A stretch of DNA of 64,000 nt, taken from positions 93,793 to 157,792 of the forward strand of contig CAVZSF010000006.1 in NCBI GenBank assembly GCA_963777895.1, given 5' to 3'. The DNA comes from UBA2241 sp963777895 (GTDB lineage Bacteria > Actinomycetota > Thermoleophilia > UBA2241). The notes under the pieces are model-generated. The model saw only the letters and a program-made list of their open reading frames with translations, had not been told where the DNA came from and made no database searches. The position numbers were made by a program, and so were the translations under genes. Positions 1 to 8,498 of the stretch are shown here, one piece after another. Every line of letters begins with the position of its first letter. Position 1 is the first letter of the stretch.

Positions 1-492
1 GTGGGCGCCGGCCGCCGGCTGCAGCGTGGTGGCGTGCAGCCCGGCGATCTCGGCGAGCCAGCCCTCCAGCGTCCAGAGCAGCTCGAGGGCGCCCTGGGTC
101 AGCTCGTCGGGCTCATACGGATGCAGGCCGCGGAACTCGTCCATGGCCGCGACGCGCTCGTTGACCTTGGGGTTGTACTTCATCGTGCACGAGCCCAGCG
201 GGTACGGGCCGGTCTCGACGCCGTAGTTGAGCGCCGAGAGCTCGGTGTAGTGACGCACGAGGTCGATCTCGGCCACCTCGGGGAGGCGCGCCGGACGGGC
301 GCGCCGCAGAGCCGGCGGCAGCAGGTCCCCGAGCGAACGCTCGGGGACGCCGGCCGCCGGCACGGTGCCGGCGCGCCGCCCGGCGCGCGACTTCTCGAAG
401 ATCGTGTGGACCGTCTGACGACCCTCGGCGCAGGTGAGCAGCGCGGCGCCGTCGTAGCCCGACGTGGTGGTGTCGGCGAGATGTTCGCTCAT
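1..492 (-). CDS. gcvPB: Glycine dehydrogenase (decarboxylating) subunit 2, partial at window edge
   Basis: This is the N-terminal 164 codons of the second P-protein subunit of the glycine cleavage system, the PLP enzyme that decarboxylates glycine and passes the aminomethyl group to lipoyl-GcvH. From the ATG at 492 the frame reads MSEHLADTTTSGYDGAALL and then motifs typical of GcvPB: TIFEKSRAGRR, a LPEVAEIDLVRHYTELS stretch, and YPLGSCTMKYNPKVNE. The gene runs off the left end, so the PLP lysine is not visible. The preceding gcvPA frame enters this ATG without a stop, so the two subunits are either fused in frame here or a one-base error hides the usual short overlap. It is the last gene of the riboswitch-controlled gcv cluster. 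Confidence 0.9.
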   Translation of the reverse strand, partial: MSEHLADTTTSGYDGAALLTCAEGRQTVHTIFEKSRAGRRAGTVPAAGVPERSLGDLLPPALRRARPARLPEVAEIDLVRHYTELSALNYGVETGPYPLGSCTMKYNPKVNERVAAMDEFRGLHPYEPDELTQGALELLWTLEGWLAEIAGLHATTLQPAAGAH

Positions 493-1822
493 GACCGCGC
501 CTCCTTCTGCCGTCGCGCCGATCACTCCCGCGACGGCATCGACGAAGGCGTCCAGCTCGGCCGGCGTGCGCTTCTCCGTGACGGCCACGAGCAGCACGTC
601 GTCCAGGCCGGGCACGAGGCGGCCGGCGTCGAGGCCGGCGAGGAAGCCCTGCGGCAGCAGGTCCTCGATGAGCCGGCCGGCCGGGACCGGCAGCCTCACC
701 GCGAACTCGCGGAAGACGGGTCCTTCTGTGTACGCCGCGACGCCCGGCAGCGCGAGCAGCCGCTCGCGCAGGTAGGCGGCGCGGCGCAGGCACACCTCGG
801 CGAGCTCCGGCAGGCCCTTCTTGCCCAGCCATGAGAGGTAGACGACCGCGGCCAGCGCGTTCAGGGCGTGGTTGGAGCAGATGTTCGAGGTGGCCTTCTC
901 GCGGCGGATGTGCTGCTCGCGTGTCTGCAGGGTGAGCACGAAGCCACGCCGTCCCTCGAGGTCGCGGGTCTCGCCGACAAGGCGCCCGGGCAGGCGGCGC
1001 ATCAGGTTCCTGGTCACGGCCATGAAGCCGAGGCCGGGGCCGCCGAAGTTCATCGGGTTACCGAGCGACTGCCCCTCGCCCACGACGATGTCCGCGCCGG
1101 CTTCGCCGGGCGGCGCGAGCAGGCCGAGCGAGAGCGGATCGACGACGGCGATGAAGAGGGCACCGGCGTCGTGGGCGACGGCCGCCGCGGCGGCGAGGTC
1201 CTCGAGGCCGCCGAAGAAGTTCGGCTGCTGCACGACGACGGCCGCGGTGTCGGCGTCGACGGCGGCCCGCAGGGCGTCGAGGCCGGTGCAGCGCGCCTGC
1301 GGCGAGCTCCACCTCGACGGGCTGCGGGCCGTAGGCCGCCGCCATCGTGCGCACCACCTGGCGGTACTCGGGGTGCACGCCGGCGGAGAGCACGACGCGC
1401 CCGCGCCGCGTCTGCCCGCCGGCGAGGATCGCCGCCTCGGCGAGCGCCGTCCCCGCGTCATACATCGACGCGTTGGCGACCTCCATGCCGGTCAGCTCGC
1501 AGATCGCGGTCTGAAACTCGAAGATCGACTGCAGCACGCCCTGACTCCGTTCGGGCTGATAGGGCGTGTAGGCCGTCTGGAACTCGGACCGGCTCGTGAT
1601 CGCGTCGACCACGGCCGGGACGTAGTGGTCGTAGATGCCGGCGCCGAGGAAGGAGACCAGCTCGCTCGCCGGCGTCGTGCGCGCGGCCAGCGCGCGCAGG
1701 TCGGCGAGCAGCTCGACCTCCGACAGGCCGGCCGGCAGGTCGAGCGGCCGCGTCATGAGGACGCCGGCGGGGACCTCGGCGAAGAGGTCCTCCACGCCGG
1801 TGGCGCCGACGGCCGCGAGCAT
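493..1822 (-). CDS. gcvPA: Glycine dehydrogenase (decarboxylating) subunit 1, one frameshift
   Basis: First subunit of the split glycine decarboxylase. The upstream part reads ATGVEDLFAEVP, TRPLDLPAGLSE, FLGAGIYDHYVP, AYTPYQPERSQG, FQTAICELTGME and NASMYDAGTA, all hallmarks of GcvPA. Near 1300 the frame shifts by one base and continues as VVVQQPNFFGGLEDL, GEGQSLGNPMNFGGP, TREQHIRREKATSNICSNHAL and a C-terminal VAVTEKRTPAELD. Together the two frames give an essentially full-length subunit. Start uncertain: the family-typical DYVPHAPEDLSEML lies in frame just upstream of ATG 1822 but has no start codon. A GTG at about 1877 lies one base out of frame, so a second small indel near 1862 is likely. 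The C-terminus has no stop before the gcvPB ATG. Confidence 0.88.
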
Positions 1823-1968
1823 CTCGCTCAGGTCTTCAGGGGCATGCGGTACGTAGTCCGTGGGTCACTCCAGTCGCTCGCGCACGTCACCCGACGTGCC
1901 TGCTTCTTCTTCCTGCCGCTTCCGTTGTCTCTGCTCTGGGCCGCCTTCGCCGGCCGGGTCCGCTCCCG

Positions 1969-2361
1969 TCAGGCTTGCTCGAGGAAGGTCTTGTAGGCCT
2001 CGACGTCCATGAGGTCGTCCAACTCGCCCGGCGCGCTCATGCGCACCCGGATGAGCCAGCCTTCACCGTAGCAGTCGTCGTTGAGGAGGTTGGGCTCGTC
2101 CTCGAGGCGGCCGTTCACGTCGACGACCTCGCCGCTGAGCGGCGCAAACACGTCGCTCACAGCCTTGACCGATTCGAGCTCGCCGTACGTGCCGCCCGAG
2201 GTGACCTGGTCACCCACCGACGGGAGGTCGACGTAGACGATCTCGCCGAGGGCGTCCTGCGCGAACCACGTGATGCCGAACACGGCGTCTTCGCCCTCGA
2301 TGCGTACCCAGTCGTGCTCCTTGAAGTAGCGGAGCTCCTGCGGATAGGTCTCCTCGGCCAT
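1969..2361 (-). CDS. gcvH: Glycine cleavage system H protein
   Basis: Lipoyl carrier protein of 130 residues that shuttles the aminomethyl intermediate between P-, T- and L-proteins. The lipoylation motif is GELESVKAVSD, with Lys66 as the predicted lipoyl site. The flanks YFKEHDWVRIEG, FGITWFAQDALGEIVYVDLP and NDDCYGEGWLIRV match the family over its full length. The start ATG at 2361 follows a GGGGAGG ribosome site. It is the first gene after the glycine riboswitch and is followed by gcvPA about 150 bp downstream. No gcvT or lpd gene is seen in the window. Confidence 0.96.
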   Translation of the reverse strand: MAEETYPQELRYFKEHDWVRIEGEDAVFGITWFAQDALGEIVYVDLPSVGDQVTSGGTYGELESVKAVSDVFAPLSGEVVDVNGRLEDEPNLLNDDCYGEGWLIRVRMSAPGELDDLMDVEAYKTFLEQA

Positions 2362-2456
2362 GCTGTCCTCCCCGTCGACGCCGGTCGTTGCTGCAGCCTT
2401 TCCTTGCCACGCCGGGCGAAAACGCTGCGGCGCCCGGGCGACCGGCCTCCTTAACG

Positions 2457-2487
2457 CAAAAGGACAGGGCGGCTATGCCACCCTGTC
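2457..2487 (-). terminator. Riboswitch expression-platform terminator upstream of gcvH
   Basis: On the minus strand a GC-rich hairpin (GACAGGGTGGC, short loop, GCCGCCCTGTC) is followed by CC and four Ts. It lies between the glycine aptamer and the gcvH ribosome site. This is the place expected for the attenuator that glycine binding would disrupt. Confidence 0.7.
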
Positions 2488-2489
2488 TG

Positions 2490-2640
2490 CGCCGGCTGCA
2501 CGCTTCACGGCGTGCCGGCTCATCCAGAGGTCCGTCGGGCCCGCACTCCGTTTGCCTGAGAGTTTCGGCTCCTCACGGCGCCTTGCCCCTTCGGCGCCCG
2601 TCACCCCCCGAGGGGCGCGGGCTCTCGCGCGGCCTTCATC
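2490..2640 (-). promoter_or_regulatory. Glycine riboswitch (gcvT-type aptamer) controlling gcvH-gcvPA-gcvPB
   Basis: Read on the minus strand, 2630-2551 carries the conserved elements of the glycine aptamer: CGCGAGAGCCCGC, then CGCCGAAGGGGCAAGG, then GAAACTCTCAGGCAAA. A further structured segment follows (GGACCTCTGGATGAGCC and a GCCGGC...GCCGGC stem), which may be a second or ghost aptamer. A terminator hairpin comes next, 96 bp before gcvH. The family normally acts as an on-switch for glycine catabolism, which fits the genes it precedes. Whether it is a tandem or a singlet is not settled here. Confidence 0.88.
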
Positions 2641-2745
2641 CGGACGCCTCGCGGTCGCTCGGCCCGGCCACTGTAGCACCGCCCCGGTGGCCGGGCAACG
2701 CGACCGCCGATGGCCTCAGATGCCCTCGTTTGCCGTGCCCCACGA

Positions 2746-2773
2746 TTCACACGTGTACGTCATGGGGTAAACT
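2746..2773 (+). promoter_or_regulatory. Possible sigma70-type promoter of the cold-shock gene
   Basis: TTCACA at 2746-2751 and TAAACT at 2768-2773 are separated by 16 bp. A start just downstream would give a leader of roughly 120 nt before the GTG of the cold-shock gene. Long leaders are common for cspA-type genes. This is sequence resemblance only. Confidence 0.35.
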
Positions 2774-2899
2774 GCATCCACTGTTTGCGCCCCTCCGCGT
2801 ATCCCGCCTTGAGTGTCGCGAGCAGCGCTATGTAGACGAGCGCGCCAACGTCGGCACGAACAAGGCCACGGGACCCGCTCATTCACCAGAGGAGTCGTT

Positions 2900-3097
2900 G
2901 TGGCTCAAGGCAAAGTGAAGTGGTTCAACCTCGACAAGGGCTACGGGTTCATCGAGCAGGAAGAGGGCAAGGACGTGTTCGTCCACGTGACCTCGCTCGC
3001 CCCGGGCGTCACCAACCTGCAGGAGAACCAGACCGTGGAGTTCGAGGTGACCCAGGGCCAGAAGGGCCCGCAGGCCGCCAACGTAAAGCCGGTCTGA
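2900..3097 (+). CDS. Cold-shock domain protein (CspA family)
   Basis: Single cold-shock domain of 65 residues that binds single-stranded RNA/DNA and melts RNA structure. It reads AQGKVKWFNLDKGYGFIEQ, then GKDVFVHVTSL. RNP1 (KGYGFIE) and RNP2 (VFVHV) are intact. The start is GTG 2900, preceded by GAGGAG with a 5-nt spacer. A longer upstream reading in the same frame lacks a ribosome site. A strong terminator follows at once, so it is transcribed alone. A second CspA-type gene lies at 29524. Confidence 0.96.
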   Translation: MAQGKVKWFNLDKGYGFIEQEEGKDVFVHVTSLAPGVTNLQENQTVEFEVTQGQKGPQAANVKPV

Positions 3098-3117
3098 GCG
3101 ACTGACTGACCACTTCG

Positions 3118-3162
3118 GGCGCCGGGCGGCGCGGCCACCGGCCGCGCCGCCCGGCGCCTTTT
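3118..3162 (+). terminator. Intrinsic terminator after the cold-shock gene
   Basis: A perfect 19-bp GC stem (3118-3136 with 3140-3158) has a 3-nt loop and is followed directly by TTTT. Confidence 0.9.
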
Positions 3163-3572
3163 GCGTCTCTTGAGGGCCGCCTCTTGCGGGCTCTCCCCCG
3201 CGGAGGGCAGCCTCGCCCCGGCTGACCTGTCGGCAAGGACTTGAGGCGAAGAAGACGAACCGGATGTCGGCCGGCTCGGGGGCGAGCCGGCCTCTCCGGG
3301 AGGCGGGTCTGGGCGACGGCCCAGCCCGCCTCTCACCATCAGACCCTGGCCTCTCCAGACTCGGCAGGGCCCTCTTCGCGCGGCCATGACCGGCAGGACG
3401 CACCTCCGTCGAAACGGCGCAACAGTGTAGGTGTACCAAGTCGCGGAGACCACTGACGCAGGAAGAGCCGTCACGAGTCCTCAGGTGGGGCGCGCCGTCA
3501 CGGGTCTCGCGGAGGGGCGCGCCGCCAAGGCGATCGCTGGGCGCGGGCGGCCGAATGACGAGGGAGAGGCAA
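3163..3572. other. Intergenic stretch with a short imperfect repeat
   Basis: No convincing coding frame. Two imperfect copies of a roughly 27-bp unit lie next to each other at about 3471 and 3498; both contain CCGTCACG and a GGGGCGCG end. They sit 50-100 bp upstream of the phosphatase start and could be a regulatory repeat. No clear promoter was found. Confidence 0.3.
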
Positions 3573-5009
3573 ATGCACCGCCGCACCACATCCATAGCGC
3601 TGCTGATGATCGTCGTGGCGCTGGTGGTCGCCGGCGCCGTCGCGCTGGCGACGCCTTCGACAGCCGCCGCCAGCGCCACCCAGCTCACACGCTACCCGTA
3701 CCTGACAGACGTCGTCAGCAACGGCACGGCGTACAATGCGACGCTCAACTGGGCGACGAACCAAAGCCAGAGCACCGGCTACGCGACCTACGGGCAGCTG
3801 GGCGTCGAGTCCGACGCGGCACACCGCGCGAACGGGAGCAAGACCTCGATCACGGTCAACGGCGTGCCCGAGTATCAGTGGAAGGCGAAGATCACGGGGC
3901 TGTTGCCGGGGACCGCGTACGCCTACCGAGTCCTGTTCAGTAACCCGACCTTCGACCTGCTCGCGCCCGATGGGTCGCCCACGTTCACGACGCCTCCGCT
4001 GCCCGGCGGAGCGGGCCCGTTCTCGTTCGCCGTGTTCGGCGACTGGGGCGCGACCGACTCGACGGGGGCCAATCCAGACCAGGCGAACCTCATGACGCAG
4101 ATCGCGGCGAGCGGCGCCTCGTTCGCGCTCAGCACCGGCGATATCGGCTATTCAGGCGGAAGCCAGACCAACTACGGCGACCTCTTCCAGACCGGCGCCA
4201 ACGTCTCCGGGGTCTTCGGGCCGTCCTTCTACAAGTTGGTCGGGGACGGCATCCCGATGTTCCCCGCGCCCGGCAACCATGGCTTCACCTCCACCTTCTT
4301 GAACATCTGGCCCCAGCCCACGGCCCCCGTGCTCTCTGGGGGGAAGTACCAGATGGACACGTACAGCGTGCCCGGCACGAAGACGGCGAGCTACCCGTCC
4401 ATCTGGTACGCCTTCACCGTGGGCGATGCGCGCTTCTACATCCTCACGGCGGCCTGGGCCAACTCGAACGTCGGCGACGGCACGCTCTACTCCAAAGACT
4501 ACGCGGCGCACTGGCTGCCGAGCTCGCCCGAGTATCAGTGGCTCGCGAACGACCTGGCGACGCACCCGACAGCACTCAAGTTCGCCACGTTCCACTTCCC
4601 GATGTACTCCGACAACAAGTCCGAGACGACGGACTCCTATCTTCACGGTCCTGGGAGTCTTGGCGAACTGCTGACGCAGTACGGCGTGCAGTTCGTCTTC
4701 AACGGCCACGCGCACATCTACGAGCGCAACTACCAGATGCCGGGTGAGAGCTTCGTGTCGTACGTGGCGGGCGCCGGCGGCGCGCCGCTGGAGCCGCTCA
4801 GCACGACGAGCCCGTTCGACGCCTACGGACTCGGCTGGGGCAACACGAAGAACAAGGGCTACGCGACGGGATCCGCACCGCTGCCGACCTCGAAGGCACA
4901 GGTTTTCAGCTTCCTGCTCGTGACGGTCGACGGGACTCAGGTGACGGTGACGCCCATCAACTCGCTGGGCCAGCAGTTCGACGTCGTCACCTACCAGCCC
5001 CAGTTCTGA
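3573..5009 (+). CDS. Secreted purple-acid-phosphatase-like metallophosphoesterase
   Basis: A protein of about 478 residues. It has an N-terminal signal segment (MHRRTTSIALLMIVVALVVA), a fibronectin-like N-terminal domain typical of purple acid phosphatases (TRYPYLTDVVSNGTAYNATL) and a calcineurin-type catalytic domain. Metal-ligand motifs appear in order: FGDWG, STGDIGYSG, PGNHG, ATFHFPMYSD and FNGHAHIYER. They predict a two-metal centre that hydrolyses phosphoesters outside the membrane. The chosen ATG 3573 has AGGGAGAGG upstream; the ATG at 3555 has none. The gene stands alone and ends at a hairpin shared with the convergent regulator. Substrate unknown. Confidence 0.88.
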   Translation: MHRRTTSIALLMIVVALVVAGAVALATPSTAAASATQLTRYPYLTDVVSNGTAYNATLNWATNQSQSTGYATYGQLGVESDAAHRANGSKTSITVNGVPEYQWKAKITGLLPGTAYAYRVLFSNPTFDLLAPDGSPTFTTPPLPGGAGPFSFAVFGDWGATDSTGANPDQANLMTQIAASGASFALSTGDIGYSGGSQTNYGDLFQTGANVSGVFGPSFYKLVGDGIPMFPAPGNHGFTSTFLNIWPQPTAPVLSGGKYQMDTYSVPGTKTASYPSIWYAFTVGDARFYILTAAWANSNVGDGTLYSKDYAAHWLPSSPEYQWLANDLATHPTALKFATFHFPMYSDNKSETTDSYLHGPGSLGELLTQYGVQFVFNGHAHIYERNYQMPGESFVSYVAGAGGAPLEPLSTTSPFDAYGLGWGNTKNKGYATGSAPLPTSKAQVFSFLLVTVDGTQVTVTPINSLGQQFDVVTYQPQF

Positions 5010-5032
5010 CCGCAGTTGCGGCGGGGCACCCG

Positions 5033-5076
5033 CGCCGGAGCCGGCCGCGACCTTCGGGTCGCGGCCGGCTCCGGCG
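5033..5076. terminator. Bidirectional terminator hairpin
   Basis: A 20-bp GC-rich stem with a TTCG loop separates the convergent phosphatase and MalT-like genes. No clear T-tract is visible on either side. Confidence 0.7.
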
Positions 5077-7308
5077 TCACGTTGAGGCTGGTGGCTGAAG
5101 CAGCAGGCCCAGTTCGACGGCCCTCGCCACGACTTCGGACCGACGCCCGGCGTCGAGCTTGCGGTGCAACGCCTTGATGTGGCTGCCCACTGTGTTAAGG
5201 GAGACCCCGAGACGCTCGGCGATCTCCGCGGCCGTCAGATTCGTCGGGAGGAGATCGAGGACGCGGATCTCGGCCGGCGACAGTGGCTCGACGTCCGATC
5301 TCGCCTGGAGCAGCCGCTTCACGGCCTCGATGCGGCGTTCGAGCCCCGGCGCCGGCGCCCACCGGTCAAGGAGCGTCCTCGCCTCGCCGAGATGGATTCT
5401 CGCGGTCGCCACGTCGCCGCGGTCCGTCGCGGCCTCGGCCACAAGCAAGGCGGCGCGGACGACCAGCCACGGGCAGAGGTCCTTGTCGAGCTGACCCCAC
5501 ACCTCGCGAAGGTCTCCGGCTGCGTCCTCGTCGCCTTCTCGCGCGCACAGGCGGTCCCGCGCGAGCCGCGCAGGCACGCTGGGCAGATACCCGCCAAGCT
5601 GGTAGGAGGCGGCGCGCCGCGCGGCCTCCTGCGCGTACTCGCGCGCCTCGTCCCAGCGCCCGGCATCGCCTGCCAGCAGTGAGAGATCGCCGAGCGCGGC
5701 GAGCTCCACCCAGTTGTGCAGGCCTTCGGACGAGAGCGCGGCACGCTGCAAGGCGGCGACGGCGGCCGCGTCGTCGACGCCGTCGCCGCAGACGTACTCC
5801 GCCACCCCCAGCAGCAAGCAGGCGAACCCGTACCAGGGGCCGCGGCCGGCCTCGTCCTCGAGGCGCACGGCCAGGCCGGCATCGTCGCGCATCCGGACCG
5901 GGCCGTCCGGCGCCAGCAGCGCGCGCACCATGGCGAGCGAGGATGCGGCTGAAGCGGCGAAATCGGCCGCGGGCGGGCCGGCGGCCGGCGCATCCAGGCC
6001 GGCGAGCAGGCCGCGCGCCGCGCCGGCCTCGCCGGTGAGCGCCAGAAGCCAGGCGGCAGCCGTCCGCAACGAGACGCGCTCGCGGATCTGGTCGCCCGTG
6101 AAGCCTTCCAGCCACCGGCGGGCCGCCCACACACGACCCGAGCGGTAGTAAGGCCACCAGGACGCGGCGACCAGGTCCCCGGCTCGCTCCACCTCCCCCG
6201 CGGACAGCCAGTGGTGCAGCGCTTCCGGCACGAGCTCCTGCCCGGCGAACCACTCCGCCGCGCGCCGATGGAGGGCAGGGACGAGGCGGGGCTCCCGGCG
6301 TCTGAGCTCGGCCCGCAGCAGCTCTCCAAAGAGGTGATGGTAGCGATACCACTCGCGACCGTCGTCCAGCGGGATCAAGAAGAGATTGTCGTGCTCGACC
6401 TCCTCGAGGATGCGGGCACTGTCCGGCCGCCCCGTCAAAGCGGCGCACAGCGGAGGGCACAGGCGCGGGACGATGGAGGTCCTGGTAAGAAACGCGATGA
6501 GCTCGTCCGGCTGGTCGGCGAGGACCTCAGACGCCAGGTAGTCCGCGATCTCGCGCCGGTCGCCGGATGGGATCGTCTCCGGCCGGCAGTCGCCGGCCTT
6601 CCAGGCGAGGACCGCGAGATACACGCCGGCCGGCCATCCTTCCGTCGCTTCGAGCAGCGCGTCGGCGACGGCCTCCTCGCAGCGGACGTCGCGAAGCGCC
6701 AGAAGGTCGGCGACCTCCGCGCGATCGAAGGCAAGCTGCGGCAGCCGGCGGACCGCGAGCTGGTCCTGTACGCGGAGACGGTGCAGCGGGAGGGCAGGAT
6801 CGACGCGACCCGACACGACCAGGCACGATCCCGCCGAAAGGCCTTCCGCCAGAACGCCCAGCAACTGCCAGCATCGCCGGTCGTGGAGCACATGGGCGTC
6901 GTCGAGCACGAGGACGAAGGGGGGCGCGGCCGACGCCGCCTTCACCAGCGCCGGCACGACGACCTTCGCGACCGGCGGCTCGGGCAGGGAAAGCCAGGTC
7001 AGCACGATCGGATCGAGCGGCGCCAGCCGGAGCAGCGCGCGAGCCACGTACTGCAGCAAGGTGACCGGGTCGTTATCGCCGGCGTCCAGCTGCAGCCAGG
7101 CGCTCGCACGCTCGTCGACTTCGAGCCACTGGCCGATCGCCAGGCTCTTGCCCGAGCCGGCCGGGGCGCTGACCACCACGAGCGGAGCAGTCTCGCCCAG
7201 CAGCGACTCCACGAGGCGGCGGCGGCGGACCGTGTGCGCCGGGCTGCGTGGCAGGTGGAGCTTCGTTTCGTTCGGGATGAAGGCGGGCGGAGCCGCGCCG
7301 GCGGACAT
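5077..7308 (-). CDS. MalT-like LuxR-family transcriptional regulator (STAND ATPase)
   Basis: A large regulator of about 743 residues. It has an N-terminal NTPase with Walker A VSAPAGSGKS and an LVLDDAHVL Walker B region. A winged-helix and TPR-like alpha-helical middle follows, and a C-terminal LuxR HTH (LSPAEIRVLDLL, then TAAEIAERLGVSLNTVGSHI). Regulators of this class act as ligand- and ATP-gated activators. ATG 7308 places the family-typical N-terminus (PPAFIPNETKLHLPR) close to the start; an upstream ATG at 7416 in the same frame is possible but has no better ribosome site. Target genes are not evident; its neighbours are a phosphatase and a lipoprotein. Confidence 0.88.
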   Translation of the reverse strand: MSAGAAPPAFIPNETKLHLPRSPAHTVRRRRLVESLLGETAPLVVVSAPAGSGKSLAIGQWLEVDERASAWLQLDAGDNDPVTLLQYVARALLRLAPLDPIVLTWLSLPEPPVAKVVVPALVKAASAAPPFVLVLDDAHVLHDRRCWQLLGVLAEGLSAGSCLVVSGRVDPALPLHRLRVQDQLAVRRLPQLAFDRAEVADLLALRDVRCEEAVADALLEATEGWPAGVYLAVLAWKAGDCRPETIPSGDRREIADYLASEVLADQPDELIAFLTRTSIVPRLCPPLCAALTGRPDSARILEEVEHDNLFLIPLDDGREWYRYHHLFGELLRAELRRREPRLVPALHRRAAEWFAGQELVPEALHHWLSAGEVERAGDLVAASWWPYYRSGRVWAARRWLEGFTGDQIRERVSLRTAAAWLLALTGEAGAARGLLAGLDAPAAGPPAADFAASAASSLAMVRALLAPDGPVRMRDDAGLAVRLEDEAGRGPWYGFACLLLGVAEYVCGDGVDDAAAVAALQRAALSSEGLHNWVELAALGDLSLLAGDAGRWDEAREYAQEAARRAASYQLGGYLPSVPARLARDRLCAREGDEDAAGDLREVWGQLDKDLCPWLVVRAALLVAEAATDRGDVATARIHLGEARTLLDRWAPAPGLERRIEAVKRLLQARSDVEPLSPAEIRVLDLLPTNLTAAEIAERLGVSLNTVGSHIKALHRKLDAGRRSEVVARAVELGLLLQPPAST

Positions 7309-7803
7309 CGCTGCAGCAGTCTGATCGCCGGTGTGACGGAGCGCATCACGCTCCTGCCACCGTCGCCCCCCGTTGCTCCCCACGGTCACCCCGAACCAGC
7401 CGGGACATCCCGGCATCCGGCGTTGTGGTCGGAACCGTACTATCTGTGCACTTCAAGGGACCGGTCAAGGCATCGCCGTTGTCAGGCGGCGGCGCCAACG
7501 GCCCGGACGGGCGGCCGCGTCGGGGGGTCAGCGGCCGCCCGCGGGTCGGGGCAGGCGAGCCGGTCACGCTGCCCTGCCTGTCCCATGCCCCAGTGCAGGG
7601 GGTCGATGAGGCCGGCCGTTCTGGGGCCAAGCGGACCGGTCGGCCGACTGGCGTAGCACGCCGGCCGACTCAGCCTAGCGCTCTGACCCGAGCTCGTCCT
7701 CACCAGAATCTGGTGATTGGCCAGCGGGAGCCGCGGGAAGGTCTCGTTCCGTTACCACCGGTAAACTGAAGCGTGATGTCAGCGGCCGACGGAGGAACGC
7801 ATC
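7309..7803. other. Intergenic region before the lipoprotein gene
   Basis: No coding frame I can support. It contains the 17-bp palindrome at 7700-7716 and a short TTACC/GGTAA dyad at about 7753-7765, just upstream of the lipoprotein ribosome site. Both could be operators. Confidence 0.35.
7700..7716. repeat. 17-bp palindrome, copy 1
   Basis: TCACCAGAATCTGGTGA is a perfect inverted repeat around a central A. The identical 17 bp, plus TT on one side, recurs at 47439-47455. Both copies are intergenic and upstream of a plus-strand gene. The size and symmetry suit a dimeric regulator's operator. Confidence 0.55.
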
Positions 7804-8368
7804 GTGAGAATGAAGACGCTGAGGCAATCCGGGGCAGTCGTGGCCTTCGTCGTCATCCTGTCGGTGCTCCTGGCAGCGTGCGGGGGATCGGACACCAACA
7901 GCAGCGAGGCGTCCGCGACGCCGACCCCGTCGGCGAGCGGTCTCGGCAGCGGGATCGCCGCCCTCAAGGCCTACCTCGACGAGGTGAAGCCGATCGCCGC
8001 CGATGTCGGTACGACGATGGACGCCCTCCCGGGCGCCGTCAAGGGCCTGAGCAAGACGCCGGACGATACTTGGTCGACGGCGGCGGACAACCTCAACGAG
8101 ATCGCCCTGCAACTGGGCCAGGAGACCGGCAGCCTCCAGTCCTTGACGCCGCCCGCCACCCTGCAACCCGTCCAGGACAAGGCGGTCGCCGCGCTCGAGC
8201 GGGCACAGGGCTCCGTCGAGAAGATGGCCGACGGGCTCGACAGCCGTGCCCAGACCTCGGCCACGAGGCGGGCGAAGATCCTGGCGAAGGTCGAGGATCT
8301 TGCAGAGTCAGCTGTCGGAGTTGAAGACCCAACTGACGGGCGGCATCGAGTCGCTCATGGGCCAGTAG
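7804..8368 (+). CDS. Lipoprotein of unknown function, one frameshift
   Basis: A secreted lipoprotein of about 188 residues with signal peptide and lipobox LLAAC. A Ser/Thr/Pro/Ala linker follows, then an alpha-helical region (DEVKPIAADVGTTMDAL, AALERAQGSVEKMADGL). The frame is lost at about 8295. Removing one T of a TT restores a natural helical C-terminus (QSQLSELKTQLTGG, ending SLMGQ) with TAG at 8366. The start is GTG 7804, 8 nt after GGAGG. A strong terminator follows. I do not recognise the family. Confidence 0.75.
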
Positions 8369-8391
8369 AGCCGCGGCCTCGCGAAGGCGAC

Positions 8392-8433
8392 GAGGGGGCG
8401 GGTGGCGCCGAGGCGCCACCCGCCCCCTCTTTC
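8392..8433. terminator. Intrinsic terminator after the lipoprotein gene
   Basis: A perfect 18-bp stem (8392-8409 with 8412-8429) with a 2-nt loop is followed by TTTC. It lies between convergent genes and may serve both. Confidence 0.85.
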
Positions 8434-8498
8434 GTCGCTGCCGATCACGCCGTGAGCGCGGCCGCACCGCCGCCGGCTGGCGCATGGTCGGGGCGCAG

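Noticed and set aside
3440..3550. Cyclic-di-GMP or other riboswitch upstream of the phosphatase
   Set aside because: The short repeats there lack the conserved cores of known riboswitch classes.
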